Shown piece by piece: positions 43,558 through 52,030 of a stretch of 64,000 bases of DNA. The stretch is from Candidatus Sulfidibacterium hydrothermale (GTDB lineage: Bacteria; Bacteroidota; Bacteroidia; Bacteroidales; F082). How positions within the stretch are numbered: position 1 is the first letter of the stretch; every line of letters starts with the position of its first letter. The notes under the pieces are model-generated. The model had not been told where the DNA came from. It was given only the letters and a program-made list of their open reading frames with translations, and made no database searches. The translations under genes were made by a program, and so were the position numbers. Where the stretch lies: positions 2,294,001 through 2,358,000 of the forward strand of contig NZ_CP083760.1 in the NCBI RefSeq assembly GCF_020149915.1. Reading direction: 5' to 3'.

Positions 43558-44433
43558 ATGAAAAAAAGGACAGATTCTGGTATCCCAGTGGGAGGACGAA
43601 TAGTTCTCATTATTTTTACTTACATTTTAATAACTGGGATAGCCCAGTATATTGGCGCCATAGTTGCCGGAATTCCTTCTCCGACAAAAAAAATAATTGA
43701 GAACCTGTCACTCCGGCAAATTCTCATTTTACAGCTGTTTACTTTTTTCTCAACCATTTTGGTGGTATTTTTTTTCAGAAAATATGTTGACGGAAAATCT
43801 ATCATGTCCATTGGGCTTTCACTCAGAAACAGAGCCAGCGATCTACTTTCCGGTTTTTTTATTGCATTATTTATTATGGGAGGTGGATTCCTTATCCTGT
43901 ATTTTGGAAAATATATTCAGATCTTAAATGTTCAATTACACTTTTCAAAGATTCTTTTAAATTTTTTCATCCTCTTTCTTGCTGCATTTGAAGAAGAAAT
44001 TTTTATACGGGGCTACATTCTGAACAACTTAATGGACTTGACAAACAAATATATTGCGTTGATCATAAGTTCCATAATTTTTTCACTCTTTCATATCCTG
44101 AATTTTGATATTTCATGGTTCTCCCTAATAAACCTGTTTCTTGCCGGAATTTTATTTGGTATTATCTACCTGTTTACCAAAAACCTTTGGCTTCCGATAA
44201 GCCTGCACCTGTTTTGGAACTTTTTTCAGGGACCCGTATTCGGATTTTCTGTAAGCGGTCAGAAATTCCCACCTGTCTTTACTATCAATGAACTGGGAAG
44301 CTCTTTTATCAACGGAGGTAAATTTGGTTTTGAAGGTTCCGTATTATGTACTATTGCTCTGATTCTTACCATATTATTGGCTTTTCTGTTTTATAAAAAC
44401 AGATTCAAAATCAATATCCCGATACGGCAATAA
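43558..44433 (+). CDS. CPBP-family intramembrane glutamic endopeptidase
   Basis: 291 residues with about eight membrane helices. The CPBP (Rce1-like, Abi) active-site motifs are present: EEEIFIRGYI (about 145-154), SLFHILNFD (about 178-187) and LHLFWNFFQG (about 217-226). These supply the catalytic Glu residues and two His. In bacteria such proteins process peptides, confer bacteriocin self-immunity or act in membrane-protein maintenance; the role here is unknown. It is AT-richer than its neighbours, has no partner bacteriocin gene nearby, and converges on the dehydratase activator gene 27 bp away. Confidence 0.88.
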   Translation: MKKRTDSGIPVGGRIVLIIFTYILITGIAQYIGAIVAGIPSPTKKIIENLSLRQILILQLFTFFSTILVVFFFRKYVDGKSIMSIGLSLRNRASDLLSGFFIALFIMGGGFLILYFGKYIQILNVQLHFSKILLNFFILFLAAFEEEIFIRGYILNNLMDLTNKYIALIISSIIFSLFHILNFDISWFSLINLFLAGILFGIIYLFTKNLWLPISLHLFWNFFQGPVFGFSVSGQKFPPVFTINELGSSFINGGKFGFEGSVLCTIALILTILLAFLFYKNRFKINIPIRQ

Positions 44434-44460
44434 CAACCATGGTTACTTTTCTCTTCCTCT

Positions 44461-45234
44461 TTATTCTTCATTTCCCTGTCCCAGCAAAGCCGCCCCCAAT
44501 GCTCCGCTGTACTGTGAAAAGGGTGTGGTTTCAATTTTGGTATCCAGTATCTTTTCCAGCGCATCCACCAGTCCCACATTCAGCGCCACGCCACCGCTCA
44601 TAGCCACCGGCGGAACCATTCCCAGCCGTTTCACCATGGAAGCGATCCGCCGGGCAATGGACAAATGAATGCCCGAGGTGATGTCTTCGCGGTTTTCGCC
44701 TTTGGCTACCAGCGAAATGATTTCCGACTCGGCAAAAACCGTACACACGCTGCTGATTTTCGACGGGTTTTTCGACTGCAACGACAACAATCCGAACTCG
44801 TGAATTTCCGTTTCCATGGCACGGGCCATCACATCCAAAAAACGGCCGGTACCCGCAGCACACTTATCATTCATCACAAAATTGGCCACATTACCGTTTT
44901 TGTCCAGCACAATGACCTTGCTGTCCTGTCCGCCAATGTCAATAATGGTACGGATATGCGGCATCTGGTAATGAATACCTTTGCCATGACAGATAATTTC
45001 CGTAACCGCCCGGTCGGCAAAGTCGATGCTGTTACGACCGTAACCCGTGGAAACGATTTTACCGATATCTTCGCGTTTTATCCCGGCTTTCTGCAGCAAC
45101 TCTTCCAGCAGTTTCTCCCCTGCCTTTTTTGAATTGTATCCTACTGGTATCAGGTGTTTTTCAACAATTTTACTACCGTCGTATAAAACGGCTTTGGCGG
45201 TTAACGAACCGATATCTATTCCCAATGAAATCAC
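44461..45234 (-). CDS. 2-Hydroxyacyl-CoA dehydratase activator ATPase (HgdC/BadF type)
   Basis: 257 residues with a GTG start at 45234 that overlaps the preceding stop (GTGA). The ASKHA fold has GIDIGSLTAKAVLYDG, IIDIGGQDSKVIVLD and AMSGGVALNVGLVDAL. Cys125 (NDKCAAGTGRFLD) and Cys164 (SSVCTVFAESEI) match the two cysteines that hold the shared [4Fe-4S] cluster of the homodimer in HgdC. It uses ATP to push an electron at very low potential into the dehydratase, and is reduced by ferredoxin or flavodoxin. It is the last gene of the ligase-dehydratase operon. A single ATPase gene, rather than the pair found with benzoyl-CoA reductase, favours dehydratase over ring reductase. Confidence 0.94.
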   Translation of the reverse strand: MISLGIDIGSLTAKAVLYDGSKIVEKHLIPVGYNSKKAGEKLLEELLQKAGIKREDIGKIVSTGYGRNSIDFADRAVTEIICHGKGIHYQMPHIRTIIDIGGQDSKVIVLDKNGNVANFVMNDKCAAGTGRFLDVMARAMETEIHEFGLLSLQSKNPSKISSVCTVFAESEIISLVAKGENREDITSGIHLSIARRIASMVKRLGMVPPVAMSGGVALNVGLVDALEKILDTKIETTPFSQYSGALGAALLGQGNEE

Positions 45235-46451
45235 TTCTGTTTCTCCTTTTTTCGTTGTTTAATCACTTCCATAAATGCATCAATGCGGGCTTCAGCCTGA
45301 CTTTCCGAAAACTTCCGTTCGTCGGTCATGTCAGCTTCAATCATCAAAACCGGGATATCCTCTTCCTGTAACAGGTTTTGAATATCGTACTGGCCAAAAG
45401 AATAAGGCTTGCAACTACGGTTAGAGTGCATTACCAATCCGTCCACATCGTACTGCCGGATAAACTTTTTGATGGTATCGGCCATCTGGTCCACGCCCAC
45501 ATTCAAATGAATCCGTGTGTAAGCCTCGCCCATGCTGCTCAAAAAATCATCTTCGTTCACGTAATCAATCACACCGCACCACGCCTGGGTATATGTGTCG
45601 GCTACCAGCGCCGCCTGATGTGAGGCAAATTTTTCGGACAGCCAGCGCATGCGGTACCAAATGGGCAAATTGTCCCACAGCAACCGGTATTTTTCGTTGT
45701 CCACTGCACCGATGTTCTGCCGGTTACGTTCTTCCAGTTCTTCCAGCAATTGCCGGTAATATTTCACCACCACCTTTTTCCCGCGCAGCGTAACAATCAG
45801 CGCCAAATGAAAAAAAGCATCGAAAGCCGTCATGGGACTGGGCTTATGTTCCGCCGTCTCCAGCACCTTCTTCCAGAGTTTCATAGCCTCAAGCGAAAGC
45901 TTACCCACTTTTTTCATCTTTTTGTAATTGAACTTTTTACCCGTGTGTTTTTCCAAAAACCGGATGTATTCCTTGGTTTGTTCGTTTACATATTCACGGG
46001 CTTCGTCGGTAAACTCAGTATGCACAAACGGCGTATCGTAAATAAAAAGCGGCACATTAAATTTGCGCGCCTGAATTTCGTACCACTTAAGCACCGTCCC
46101 GCAAATGTTATTACTGCAAATAAGCATGTCGGGAGCCGGTAATCCGCCTATGGGACTCTCTTTGGTAATGGATGACGTGATATCGTTTTTGGTATATGAA
46201 CACACATCGGACGAATAGCCGAGGCCTTCGGCAAACTCCGACATTTTCCCGCCCATTTTGGAAGCCCCGATCATGGCGCCGTGGTTTTCGGGATATATCG
46301 GGATAATGTTCATGGCAATGAGTGGTTCTACCGGTCCGCCGCTGGTAATCCAGGCAATTTTCTTCCCGAGAAAACGGGCATATTTGGCTTCGATGTAATA
46401 CCACTTCATGATATTTTTCATCCGCTTCGTCGCTTTCAGTCGTCCTGCCAT
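45231..46451 (-). CDS. 2-Hydroxyacyl-CoA dehydratase-family subunit (longer)
   Basis: 406 residues of the HgdAB/BcrBC/FldBC family. Family features: KKIAWITSGGPVEPLIAMNI near the start, YSSDVCSYTKNDI, PDMLICSNNICGTVLKWYE, and near the end LVMHSNRSCKPYSFGQYDI with PVLMIEADMTD. The cysteines in VCSYTK, SNNICGTV and RSCKPYS are candidates for the three cluster ligands. With the second subunit it should remove water from an (R)-2-hydroxyacyl-CoA or reduce an aromatic/enoyl-CoA ring through a ketyl radical. The activator gene starts inside its stop codon. The N-terminal basic segment (MAGRLKATKRMKN) lies before the family core. Substrate is not determined. Confidence 0.9.
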   Translation of the reverse strand: MAGRLKATKRMKNIMKWYYIEAKYARFLGKKIAWITSGGPVEPLIAMNIIPIYPENHGAMIGASKMGGKMSEFAEGLGYSSDVCSYTKNDITSSITKESPIGGLPAPDMLICSNNICGTVLKWYEIQARKFNVPLFIYDTPFVHTEFTDEAREYVNEQTKEYIRFLEKHTGKKFNYKKMKKVGKLSLEAMKLWKKVLETAEHKPSPMTAFDAFFHLALIVTLRGKKVVVKYYRQLLEELEERNRQNIGAVDNEKYRLLWDNLPIWYRMRWLSEKFASHQAALVADTYTQAWCGVIDYVNEDDFLSSMGEAYTRIHLNVGVDQMADTIKKFIRQYDVDGLVMHSNRSCKPYSFGQYDIQNLLQEEDIPVLMIEADMTDERKFSESQAEARIDAFMEVIKQRKKEKQK

Positions 46452-46509
46452 GTTATATATTTTATATCAAATTTTTATTTTACACACTTTAAAAAACACT
46501 ACATCAAAA

Positions 46510-46546
46510 TCTCACATCCTACATCTAACATCTCACATCCTACATC
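46510..46546 (+). repeat. Tandem repeat TCTCACATCCTACATC x2 in the dehydratase operon
   Basis: Two identical 16-base copies separated by TAACA (period 21) fill the gap between the two dehydratase subunit genes. The core CATCCTACATC also occurs at the end of the repeat region near 41.9 kb. It may be low-complexity repeat DNA or an mRNA spacer element. Confidence 0.65.
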
Positions 46547-46547
46547 C

Positions 46548-47666
46548 CTACAGTATTTCGAGCATGGTATCAATTCTTGTCCGCATCTGTTCGTCCACTT
46601 CGTTGTGACGATCCATCTCTACCAGCAAAAACGGAATTTCCATTTTTTCCAGTTCGGTTTTGATATCGGGATAATCAAATGAAAAAGGTTCACAGAATTT
46701 CAGCAACATGAACAAAATACCGTCAATATGGTGTTGTTTTATCAGCATCTTCAGGTTTTCCATCTGAAATTTTACGCCGAGATGCTTGGCCGGGCAGACA
46801 TATCTTTCGGTAAACCGGCCGGCAATAGCCTGCACCGGTTCTGTATCTTCATCGGCCAGGCCTTCGAAATACCGTGAGCCGCTGCATAAGTCATCCCAAA
46901 CCACTACTGCTCCTTTATTTTCAATCATTTCGTAAATATCCGGATGGCTGCAAACACTACCGGAGATCAGAATACGCTTGATCTTTTTTTCAGTAAACGA
47001 TGTTTCAAGAACATCGATAAGTTCTGCCAGTCTGTTTGCCGCTTCCTGTTTATCCATTACCATACAGGCTTTTACCACTGCCGAAAGGTCGCTGCCGGAG
47101 AGGATTCCGGGTTTTTCGGATTGTAATTCGTACAAACGCTTCAACCGGCTGCGCATCCGGTTCATTAAAATGATGCTTTCTTTTAGTGCAGTTTCAGAAA
47201 TCACTACGTCGAGTGTCTTTTCCAAATCTTTCCGAAACCTTTCGAGCACTTTTACAAAATAAGATTGGGCCAGCGGGGTATCTAGTTTTACCGGCAACAA
47301 CACATCAAAATGCAGCGACGGGATATTCAGCCGCCAGATGTCCGACAGCCGCTGGATAGAATCGCAGGCATGCGGAAACACCACGCCATCCAGAAAGTCA
47401 AGCTTTCCCGAAAGACCGTCTTCGAGCATGCCGCGCACCATGGAACATCCATACGCCTGGATATGCGCATCGGCGCCCGACAGGCTCTCCGACTCACCAA
47501 AAATGCGAAAAGGATGCGCCCCGGCAGCTATGATAAACTCTTCGGGCGTAAAAGCACAGGTGGAACCGATCATTTTCTTACCGGTTTCCGTCTTCTGTTT
47601 TCGTAAATAATCGTAAGGATTTTCAGCTATCTCCCTGAACAGGTTAATGACCTTTTTGTTTTGCAT
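46548..47666 (-). CDS. 2-Hydroxyacyl-CoA dehydratase-family subunit (shorter)
   Basis: 372 residues from the ATG at 47666, which overlaps the acyl-CoA ligase gene by 23 bp and implies translational coupling. Family features: KKMIGSTCAFTPEEFIIAAG and AHPFRIFGESE at the start, YGCSMVRGMLEDGL, DGVVFPHACDSIQRLSDIW, CSHPDIYEMIENKG, and LLKFCEPFSFDYPDIK near the end. Cys residues in YGCSMV, PHACDS and KFCEPF are the probable ligands of the second [4Fe-4S] cluster. It pairs with the longer subunit downstream. The two subunits are clearly divergent from each other, as in heterodimeric dehydratases. Confidence 0.9.
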   Translation of the reverse strand: MQNKKVINLFREIAENPYDYLRKQKTETGKKMIGSTCAFTPEEFIIAAGAHPFRIFGESESLSGADAHIQAYGCSMVRGMLEDGLSGKLDFLDGVVFPHACDSIQRLSDIWRLNIPSLHFDVLLPVKLDTPLAQSYFVKVLERFRKDLEKTLDVVISETALKESIILMNRMRSRLKRLYELQSEKPGILSGSDLSAVVKACMVMDKQEAANRLAELIDVLETSFTEKKIKRILISGSVCSHPDIYEMIENKGAVVVWDDLCSGSRYFEGLADEDTEPVQAIAGRFTERYVCPAKHLGVKFQMENLKMLIKQHHIDGILFMLLKFCEPFSFDYPDIKTELEKMEIPFLLVEMDRHNEVDEQMRTRIDTMLEIL

Positions 47667-49338
47667 ATTCAATTTCTTCCAGTTTTCTAAAATCCACTTT
47701 TCCTATCTTGGTCAAAGGTAATTTTTCCATAAATTCGATTTCGCGCGGACAGCTCCATTTTATCAACCGTTTTCGCACAAAGGCGATGATCTCTTCTTCT
47801 TTTTCCCTGCCGGCCACTTCCGGATGATGCAACTCCACAAAAGCTTTGATACGGGTCATCTGATGCGCATCTTCCACGCCGATAACACAGGCAAATTTCA
47901 CATCTTCGTGCTGACAAATCACATTTTCCACTTCCGAAGGATAGACATTCATTCCCGAAGATTTAATCATGCGTTTCAGGCGTTGTTTGAAATAGAAAAA
48001 GCCATCGGCATCACGGTAACCCAAATCGCCGGTATGCAACCATATTTCCCCGTCGTCATGTACTTTCAGTGTAGCAGCCGTTTCTTCCGGATTGTTCAGA
48101 TAGCCTTTCATCACCGCCGGCCCGTGGATGACGATCTCTCCGATTTCGCCGTGAGGCATTTCCTGATAGCTCTCCGGATCCACAATTTTCACATCCATAT
48201 CGGGGAACGGCAGTCCGATGGAACCTTCGCGGTACTCGTGTGCCGGCAGCGCCATGATAGCCGTCACCGCTTCGGTAAGTCCATAACCTTCAAGCAGCAC
48301 CGATTTTCCGCCGTTTTTCCGAACAGTTTCGTCAAAGGCTTCTTTCAGGTTACGCGGCAACGTATCGGCACCGGAAAAAGACATTTTCAAGAAACTCAAA
48401 TCGGAATTACGGAACGATTTCTCATCCAGCAGGGCTTTAAACAGCGTGGGTACACCAATGAGAAAAGTCGGCTTTTTCTTCTTAATCAACCGGGCTACAT
48501 CTTTCACAGTAAATTTAGGAATCAGTACCGTTTTGGCGCCGGCCAACAAAGCGGCATTTACGCACACACTCAGCCCGAAGCCGTGAAAAATGGGCAAAAT
48601 AGCCAGTATGGTATCCGATTCATCCAGTTTTCCCCAGGCAGCCACCATCATTCCTTCCGACACAATGTTTTTGTTGGTAAGCATGACGCCTTTGGGAACA
48701 CCGGTTGTACCTCCACTGAACAAAATGACGGCAAGCGCATCACTCTCCATGTTCGCTGTAGACACAGGCTTTTCGCAGGCTGCTGCTGTTTTTTCCAACC
48801 ACAGTGTCCATGTTTTATCTGTTTTCACCCTTTTCGGAAGAGTTATCAGACGATAAGCCAGTTTTTTAACCGGTGGCATATAATCGGAGATGTGCGTAAC
48901 AAAAAGTTTTTCCAGTGGAACTTCATTTTTGATATGGGCTATTTTTTCATAAAAGATATCCAGTGTAAGCGCAAAACGGGATTGGCTCAGCGTGAGGTAA
49001 TGTTTTAATTCTTCCTCTGTGGAAAGCGGATGGATAAAGGCAGCCACACCGCCCAGTTTATTCACGGCATAAAATGCCAGGATTCCCTGTGGTGACGTAG
49101 GCATAATAATGCTCATGGTATCGCCCCTGCGAAACCCGGCTTTATGAAACTGACAGGCCAACGCGTCAATTTGTTTCCCCAACTCGGTATAAGTGGCCGT
49201 TTTGTCTAAAAAATCGTAAGCTACGGCATGAGGATGTTCGTCAATACTTTTTTTCAGTAATTGGTAAAGCGATCCTTCGGGATAATGCAGGCTATGCGGC
49301 ACATCACCGTAAAATCCAAACCAGTCTTTCTTCTCCAT
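47644..49338 (-). CDS. Acyl-CoA ligase (AMP-forming) of the dehydratase operon
   Basis: 564 residues from the ATG at 49338 (a further upstream start at 49389 would add residues without family support). ANL superfamily motifs: P-loop ILFSGGTTGVPKGVML, LEGYGLTEAVTAIM, WLHTGDLGYRDADGFFYFKQ, RLKRMIKSSGMNVYPSEVE, and the catalytic C-terminal lysine in LPLTKIGKVDFRKLEEIE. It makes the CoA thioester of an unknown acid that is probably the substrate entering the dehydratase. It is the first gene of the operon. Most characterised dehydratase systems use a CoA-transferase for this step, so a ligase is notable. A TetR gene lies 128 bp upstream on the same strand. Confidence 0.9.
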   Translation of the reverse strand: MEKKDWFGFYGDVPHSLHYPEGSLYQLLKKSIDEHPHAVAYDFLDKTATYTELGKQIDALACQFHKAGFRRGDTMSIIMPTSPQGILAFYAVNKLGGVAAFIHPLSTEEELKHYLTLSQSRFALTLDIFYEKIAHIKNEVPLEKLFVTHISDYMPPVKKLAYRLITLPKRVKTDKTWTLWLEKTAAACEKPVSTANMESDALAVILFSGGTTGVPKGVMLTNKNIVSEGMMVAAWGKLDESDTILAILPIFHGFGLSVCVNAALLAGAKTVLIPKFTVKDVARLIKKKKPTFLIGVPTLFKALLDEKSFRNSDLSFLKMSFSGADTLPRNLKEAFDETVRKNGGKSVLLEGYGLTEAVTAIMALPAHEYREGSIGLPFPDMDVKIVDPESYQEMPHGEIGEIVIHGPAVMKGYLNNPEETAATLKVHDDGEIWLHTGDLGYRDADGFFYFKQRLKRMIKSSGMNVYPSEVENVICQHEDVKFACVIGVEDAHQMTRIKAFVELHHPEVAGREKEEEIIAFVRKRLIKWSCPREIEFMEKLPLTKIGKVDFRKLEEIEYAKQKGH

Positions 49339-49466
49339 GTCAAATATTTTTGTTGTGAAAATTAAACAAATTCGGGAAACCCATCGCAATGCCCCCGCAA
49401 AAAAGAAAAAATAGGAAATAAAATTGTGGTATACGCTATCATTGAATACTTAACAAAAGGGAGGGA

Positions 49467-50057
49467 TTATGCAACAAGCCCGTGAAACAATACATCCAAT
49501 AACCGTTTCAATTTAGGAAGAAACGTTCGCACATCTCCCTCGGCAAAAAAAGGAATTTCAAGTGTCTTCATGGTCAGCGAGAGCGTAAGTGCCATCAGTT
49601 CTACTTCAGAATCCTGAATTCTGAATTCTTTACTTTTCACCCCCTGACGGATAATTTCTGCAATAAACTGACGTTCCAGCTCATCATACTGTTGACGGTA
49701 TTTATCCACAAAACGGGCATTATGGATAAATTCCTGGCGCATGGTCTGGTATCTCCGGCCCAGTTTTTCAAATTCTTTCCAGCGGGTCAGGATATAATCT
49801 TCCAGTTTCTGGCGTGCAGTCCGGCGAGGATCTTGTACTATCTTCAAGAGTTTTTTCCGTAATATTTCTCCTTCGAGCTGCACAACTTCCTGAAAAGCTT
49901 CTTTTTTACTTTCGAAATAATAATACAAGGTACTTTTGGCTTTCCCGGTAGCTTGCGCAATATCATCCATGGTGGTTCCCGTATAACCCTTTGCCATAAA
50001 AGCCGTTGCCGCTGCTTTAATCAAGTCTTTCCTTACTTTTTCTTTTTTAGTGAGCAT
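49467..50057 (-). CDS. TetR/AcrR-family transcriptional regulator
   Basis: 196 residues. The N-terminal helix-turn-helix (about 8-55) contains AAATAFMAKGYTGTTMDDIA and KAKSTLYYYFESKKEAF. The C-terminal ligand domain (about 70-190) is all-helical with a YRQQYDELERQFIAEIIRQG stretch, similar to FadR/CymR-like acyl-CoA-sensing TetR proteins only in general outline. Position directly upstream of the acyl-CoA ligase operon suggests that it represses that operon and senses the acyl-CoA product or substrate. A 20-bp inverted repeat at 50124-50143 upstream of the gene is a candidate operator. Confidence 0.9.
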   Translation of the reverse strand: MLTKKEKVRKDLIKAAATAFMAKGYTGTTMDDIAQATGKAKSTLYYYFESKKEAFQEVVQLEGEILRKKLLKIVQDPRRTARQKLEDYILTRWKEFEKLGRRYQTMRQEFIHNARFVDKYRQQYDELERQFIAEIIRQGVKSKEFRIQDSEVELMALTLSLTMKTLEIPFFAEGDVRTFLPKLKRLLDVLFHGLVA

Positions 50058-50123
50058 AGAAACCTCTTTTTAGCATCAGGCTAATATATAAAATTTTCAG
50101 TCATGCATGCACGCTGTCCTGCA

Positions 50124-50143
50124 CTCTTTTCAGCGCAAAAGAG
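50124..50143. promoter_or_regulatory. Inverted repeat CTCTTTT-N6-AAAAGAG
   Basis: A perfect seven-base inverted repeat between rnfA and the TetR gene, without a following T tract in either direction, so not a normal terminator. It could be an operator for the TetR protein encoded just downstream on the minus strand. Confidence 0.35.
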
Positions 50144-50191
50144 CAACGTCTTTTAGAAAAGCAAAAAGTATAAGGAAGAATTATACCGGTT

Positions 50192-50767
50192 TTATTTCAC
50201 CATTCCGGTAAAGCCCATAAATGCCAGGGCTAAGATACCCGCAGTTACCAAAGCGATGGGAATACCGCGCATTCCTTTCGGAACTTCAATCAGGTCGAGA
50301 TGCTCACGAATACCGGCAAAGATCACCAGCGCCATGGTATAACCTACCGCCGTAGCCATCGCAAACACCACGCCTTGCATCAGGTCAAAGTGTTTTTGTA
50401 CCGTCAGGATCGCCACACCCAGTACCGCACAGTTTGTTGTAATCAAAGGAAGGAAAATTCCCAGAGCCTGATACAACGACGGGCTGATTTTTTTCAAAAT
50501 GATCTCGACCATCTGAACCAAAGCCGCAATGACCAAAATAAAAACAATGGTTTGCATAAAAACCAATCCCATCGGCTCCAGGACATAGTATTGGAAAATC
50601 CATGTTACGATGGTTGCCAGTGTCATCACAAACAAAACAGCCCCTCCCATTCCTACGGAAGTGGAAATTTTTGTGGAAACACCAAGAAAAGGACATATTC
50701 CAAGAAACTGGGTCAGTACAATATTACTAACAAATATGGCAGATACAATGATTACAAAATAATCCAT
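50192..50767 (-). CDS. rnfA: Rnf complex subunit RnfA
   Basis: 191 residues with six membrane helices of the RnfA/RsxA type: IVSAIFVSNIVLTQFLGICP, LATIVTWIFQYYVL, IFLPLITTNCAVLGVAILT and GIREHLDLIEVPKGMRGIPI. RnfA and RnfE are homologous, oppositely oriented membrane subunits that hold an Fe-S cluster between them through conserved cysteines, here GICPF and TTNCAVLG. The complex couples electron flow between reduced ferredoxin and NAD to Na+ or H+ movement across the membrane. It is the last gene of the rnfBCDGEA operon. No terminator was found before the TetR gene. Confidence 0.96.
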   Translation of the reverse strand: MDYFVIIVSAIFVSNIVLTQFLGICPFLGVSTKISTSVGMGGAVLFVMTLATIVTWIFQYYVLEPMGLVFMQTIVFILVIAALVQMVEIILKKISPSLYQALGIFLPLITTNCAVLGVAILTVQKHFDLMQGVVFAMATAVGYTMALVIFAGIREHLDLIEVPKGMRGIPIALVTAGILALAFMGFTGMVK

Positions 50768-50778
50768 GGCTTATTTTT

Positions 50779-51366
50779 TTAAGCTGTTTTTTTATTCAAA
50801 CGATTAATAACGGCAATGATATATCCGAGAGCAATAAAAGCGCCCGGTGCCAGAATAAAGACCAACATTCCGTCGCCTTTAATTAAATGAACACCAAAAA
50901 TGGCTCCGCTTCCCAGCAATTCTCTGACACTTCCCAAAATGGTCAAAGCAAAAGCAAAACCCAATCCCATTCCGAGACCGTCCACCACCGACGACCACAC
51001 TGTATTTTTCGATGCAAATGCTTCGGCACGTCCTAACACAATACAGTTCACAACGATCAACGGAATGAAAAGTCCGAGTTGTTCATACAAAGCCGGAGTA
51101 TAGGCCTGCATGGTCAGCTCCACAATGGTTACAAAGGTGGCGATGATGACAATGAACGAAGGAATACGCACCTTGTCAGGAATAAAATTTTTCACCAGAG
51201 AAACCACAAAATTGGATCCAACCAATACAAAAGCAGTAGCCAGCCCCATTCCCAGGCCATTGATAGCCGAAGTGGTAGTCCCCAGCGTGGGGCACATTCC
51301 CAGCAACAGGACAAATACCGGATTTTCTTTAATAAATCCTTTGGTGAAATTTTGTATCTGATTCAT
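50779..51366 (-). CDS. rnfE: Rnf complex subunit RnfE
   Basis: 195 residues with about six membrane helices. Characteristic segments: [60 protein letters not shown] and [20 protein letters not shown]. The cysteines in GMCPTLG and VNCIVLG mirror those of RnfA and should help bind the intramembrane cluster. Located 11 bp before rnfA in the transcript. Confidence 0.96.
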   Translation of the reverse strand: MNQIQNFTKGFIKENPVFVLLLGMCPTLGTTTSAINGLGMGLATAFVLVGSNFVVSLVKNFIPDKVRIPSFIVIIATFVTIVELTMQAYTPALYEQLGLFIPLIVVNCIVLGRAEAFASKNTVWSSVVDGLGMGLGFAFALTILGSVRELLGSGAIFGVHLIKGDGMLVFILAPGAFIALGYIIAVINRLNKKTA

Positions 51367-51413
51367 ATGAAATACTATTTCAACTATTTAAAAATCTTTT
51401 TCGTCGGGGAAAC

Positions 51414-51998
51414 TCACTCCCATCTTCCTTTTTCTTTTTCAAATGTATCGTATGCGCGCTGTACCGCATCGCAAAAAGCTCTTGAACTAATGGTAGCCGC
51501 CGTAATGGCATCCACATCTCCCCCATCTTTTTTCACTTTCAGTTTAAAGGTTTTTGGATTTTTTCCTCTGAACTGATCCGGGAAATCCGACTTTGACTTT
51601 TCTAACTTTGTTCCCAAACCGGGTGTTTCTTTCAAACTTAAAATGGAGGTGTTGTAAATGGTACCATCCGGCAAAAAGCCCACCATGGCATCAATACGTC
51701 CGCCAAATCCTTTATCGGTATAAGTATTCACGGCCACGCCCACCAACTTTCCGTTTTTTGTCGCCACATTCATCAGCAACGAATCCTTTCCATCCGCATC
51801 AGGTACCTTTATTGCTTTCACCTGGTCAAAAGCGGGTAATACCGCTTTGATTGCTGCTTCTTGTTTTTTCTTTTGCGCCAGGGCAATCGGTGCTTTGGTC
51901 ACCACATACACACTTCCCAACGCCAGGGCAGCTACAATCGCCACCACCGACAGGGTCAGCACCATATTTAAAAAACTCGATTCCCTTTTTGAAGCCAT
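51414..51998 (-). CDS. rnfG: Rnf complex flavoprotein subunit RnfG
   Basis: 194 residues. One N-terminal membrane helix (about 10-33) is followed by an extracytoplasmic FMN-binding domain. The covalent FMN attachment motif is TAATIS, with Thr169 as the flavinylated residue; the usual form is S/T-G-A-T-x-S/T, so the glycine is replaced by alanine here. TPGLGTKLEKSKSDFPDQF is the conserved GLG region. Attachment needs an ApbE flavin transferase, which is not in this window. Confidence 0.95.
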   Translation of the reverse strand: MASKRESSFLNMVLTLSVVAIVAALALGSVYVVTKAPIALAQKKKQEAAIKAVLPAFDQVKAIKVPDADGKDSLLMNVATKNGKLVGVAVNTYTDKGFGGRIDAMVGFLPDGTIYNTSILSLKETPGLGTKLEKSKSDFPDQFRGKNPKTFKLKVKKDGGDVDAITAATISSRAFCDAVQRAYDTFEKEKGRWE

Positions 51999-52030
51999 GG
52001 TTTTCTATTTATTATAATTTTTCTGATCAA

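Noticed and set aside
44461-47666. Class I benzoyl-CoA reductase (BcrABCD)
   Set aside because: Only one ATPase subunit is encoded, whereas BcrA and BcrD are two; kept only as a distant alternative.
47824-49008. Plus-strand open frame of 394 codons opposite the acyl-CoA ligase
   Set aside because: Entirely antisense to a gene with strong ANL motifs; residue composition (His, Phe and Gln rich) is that of a complement-strand shadow.
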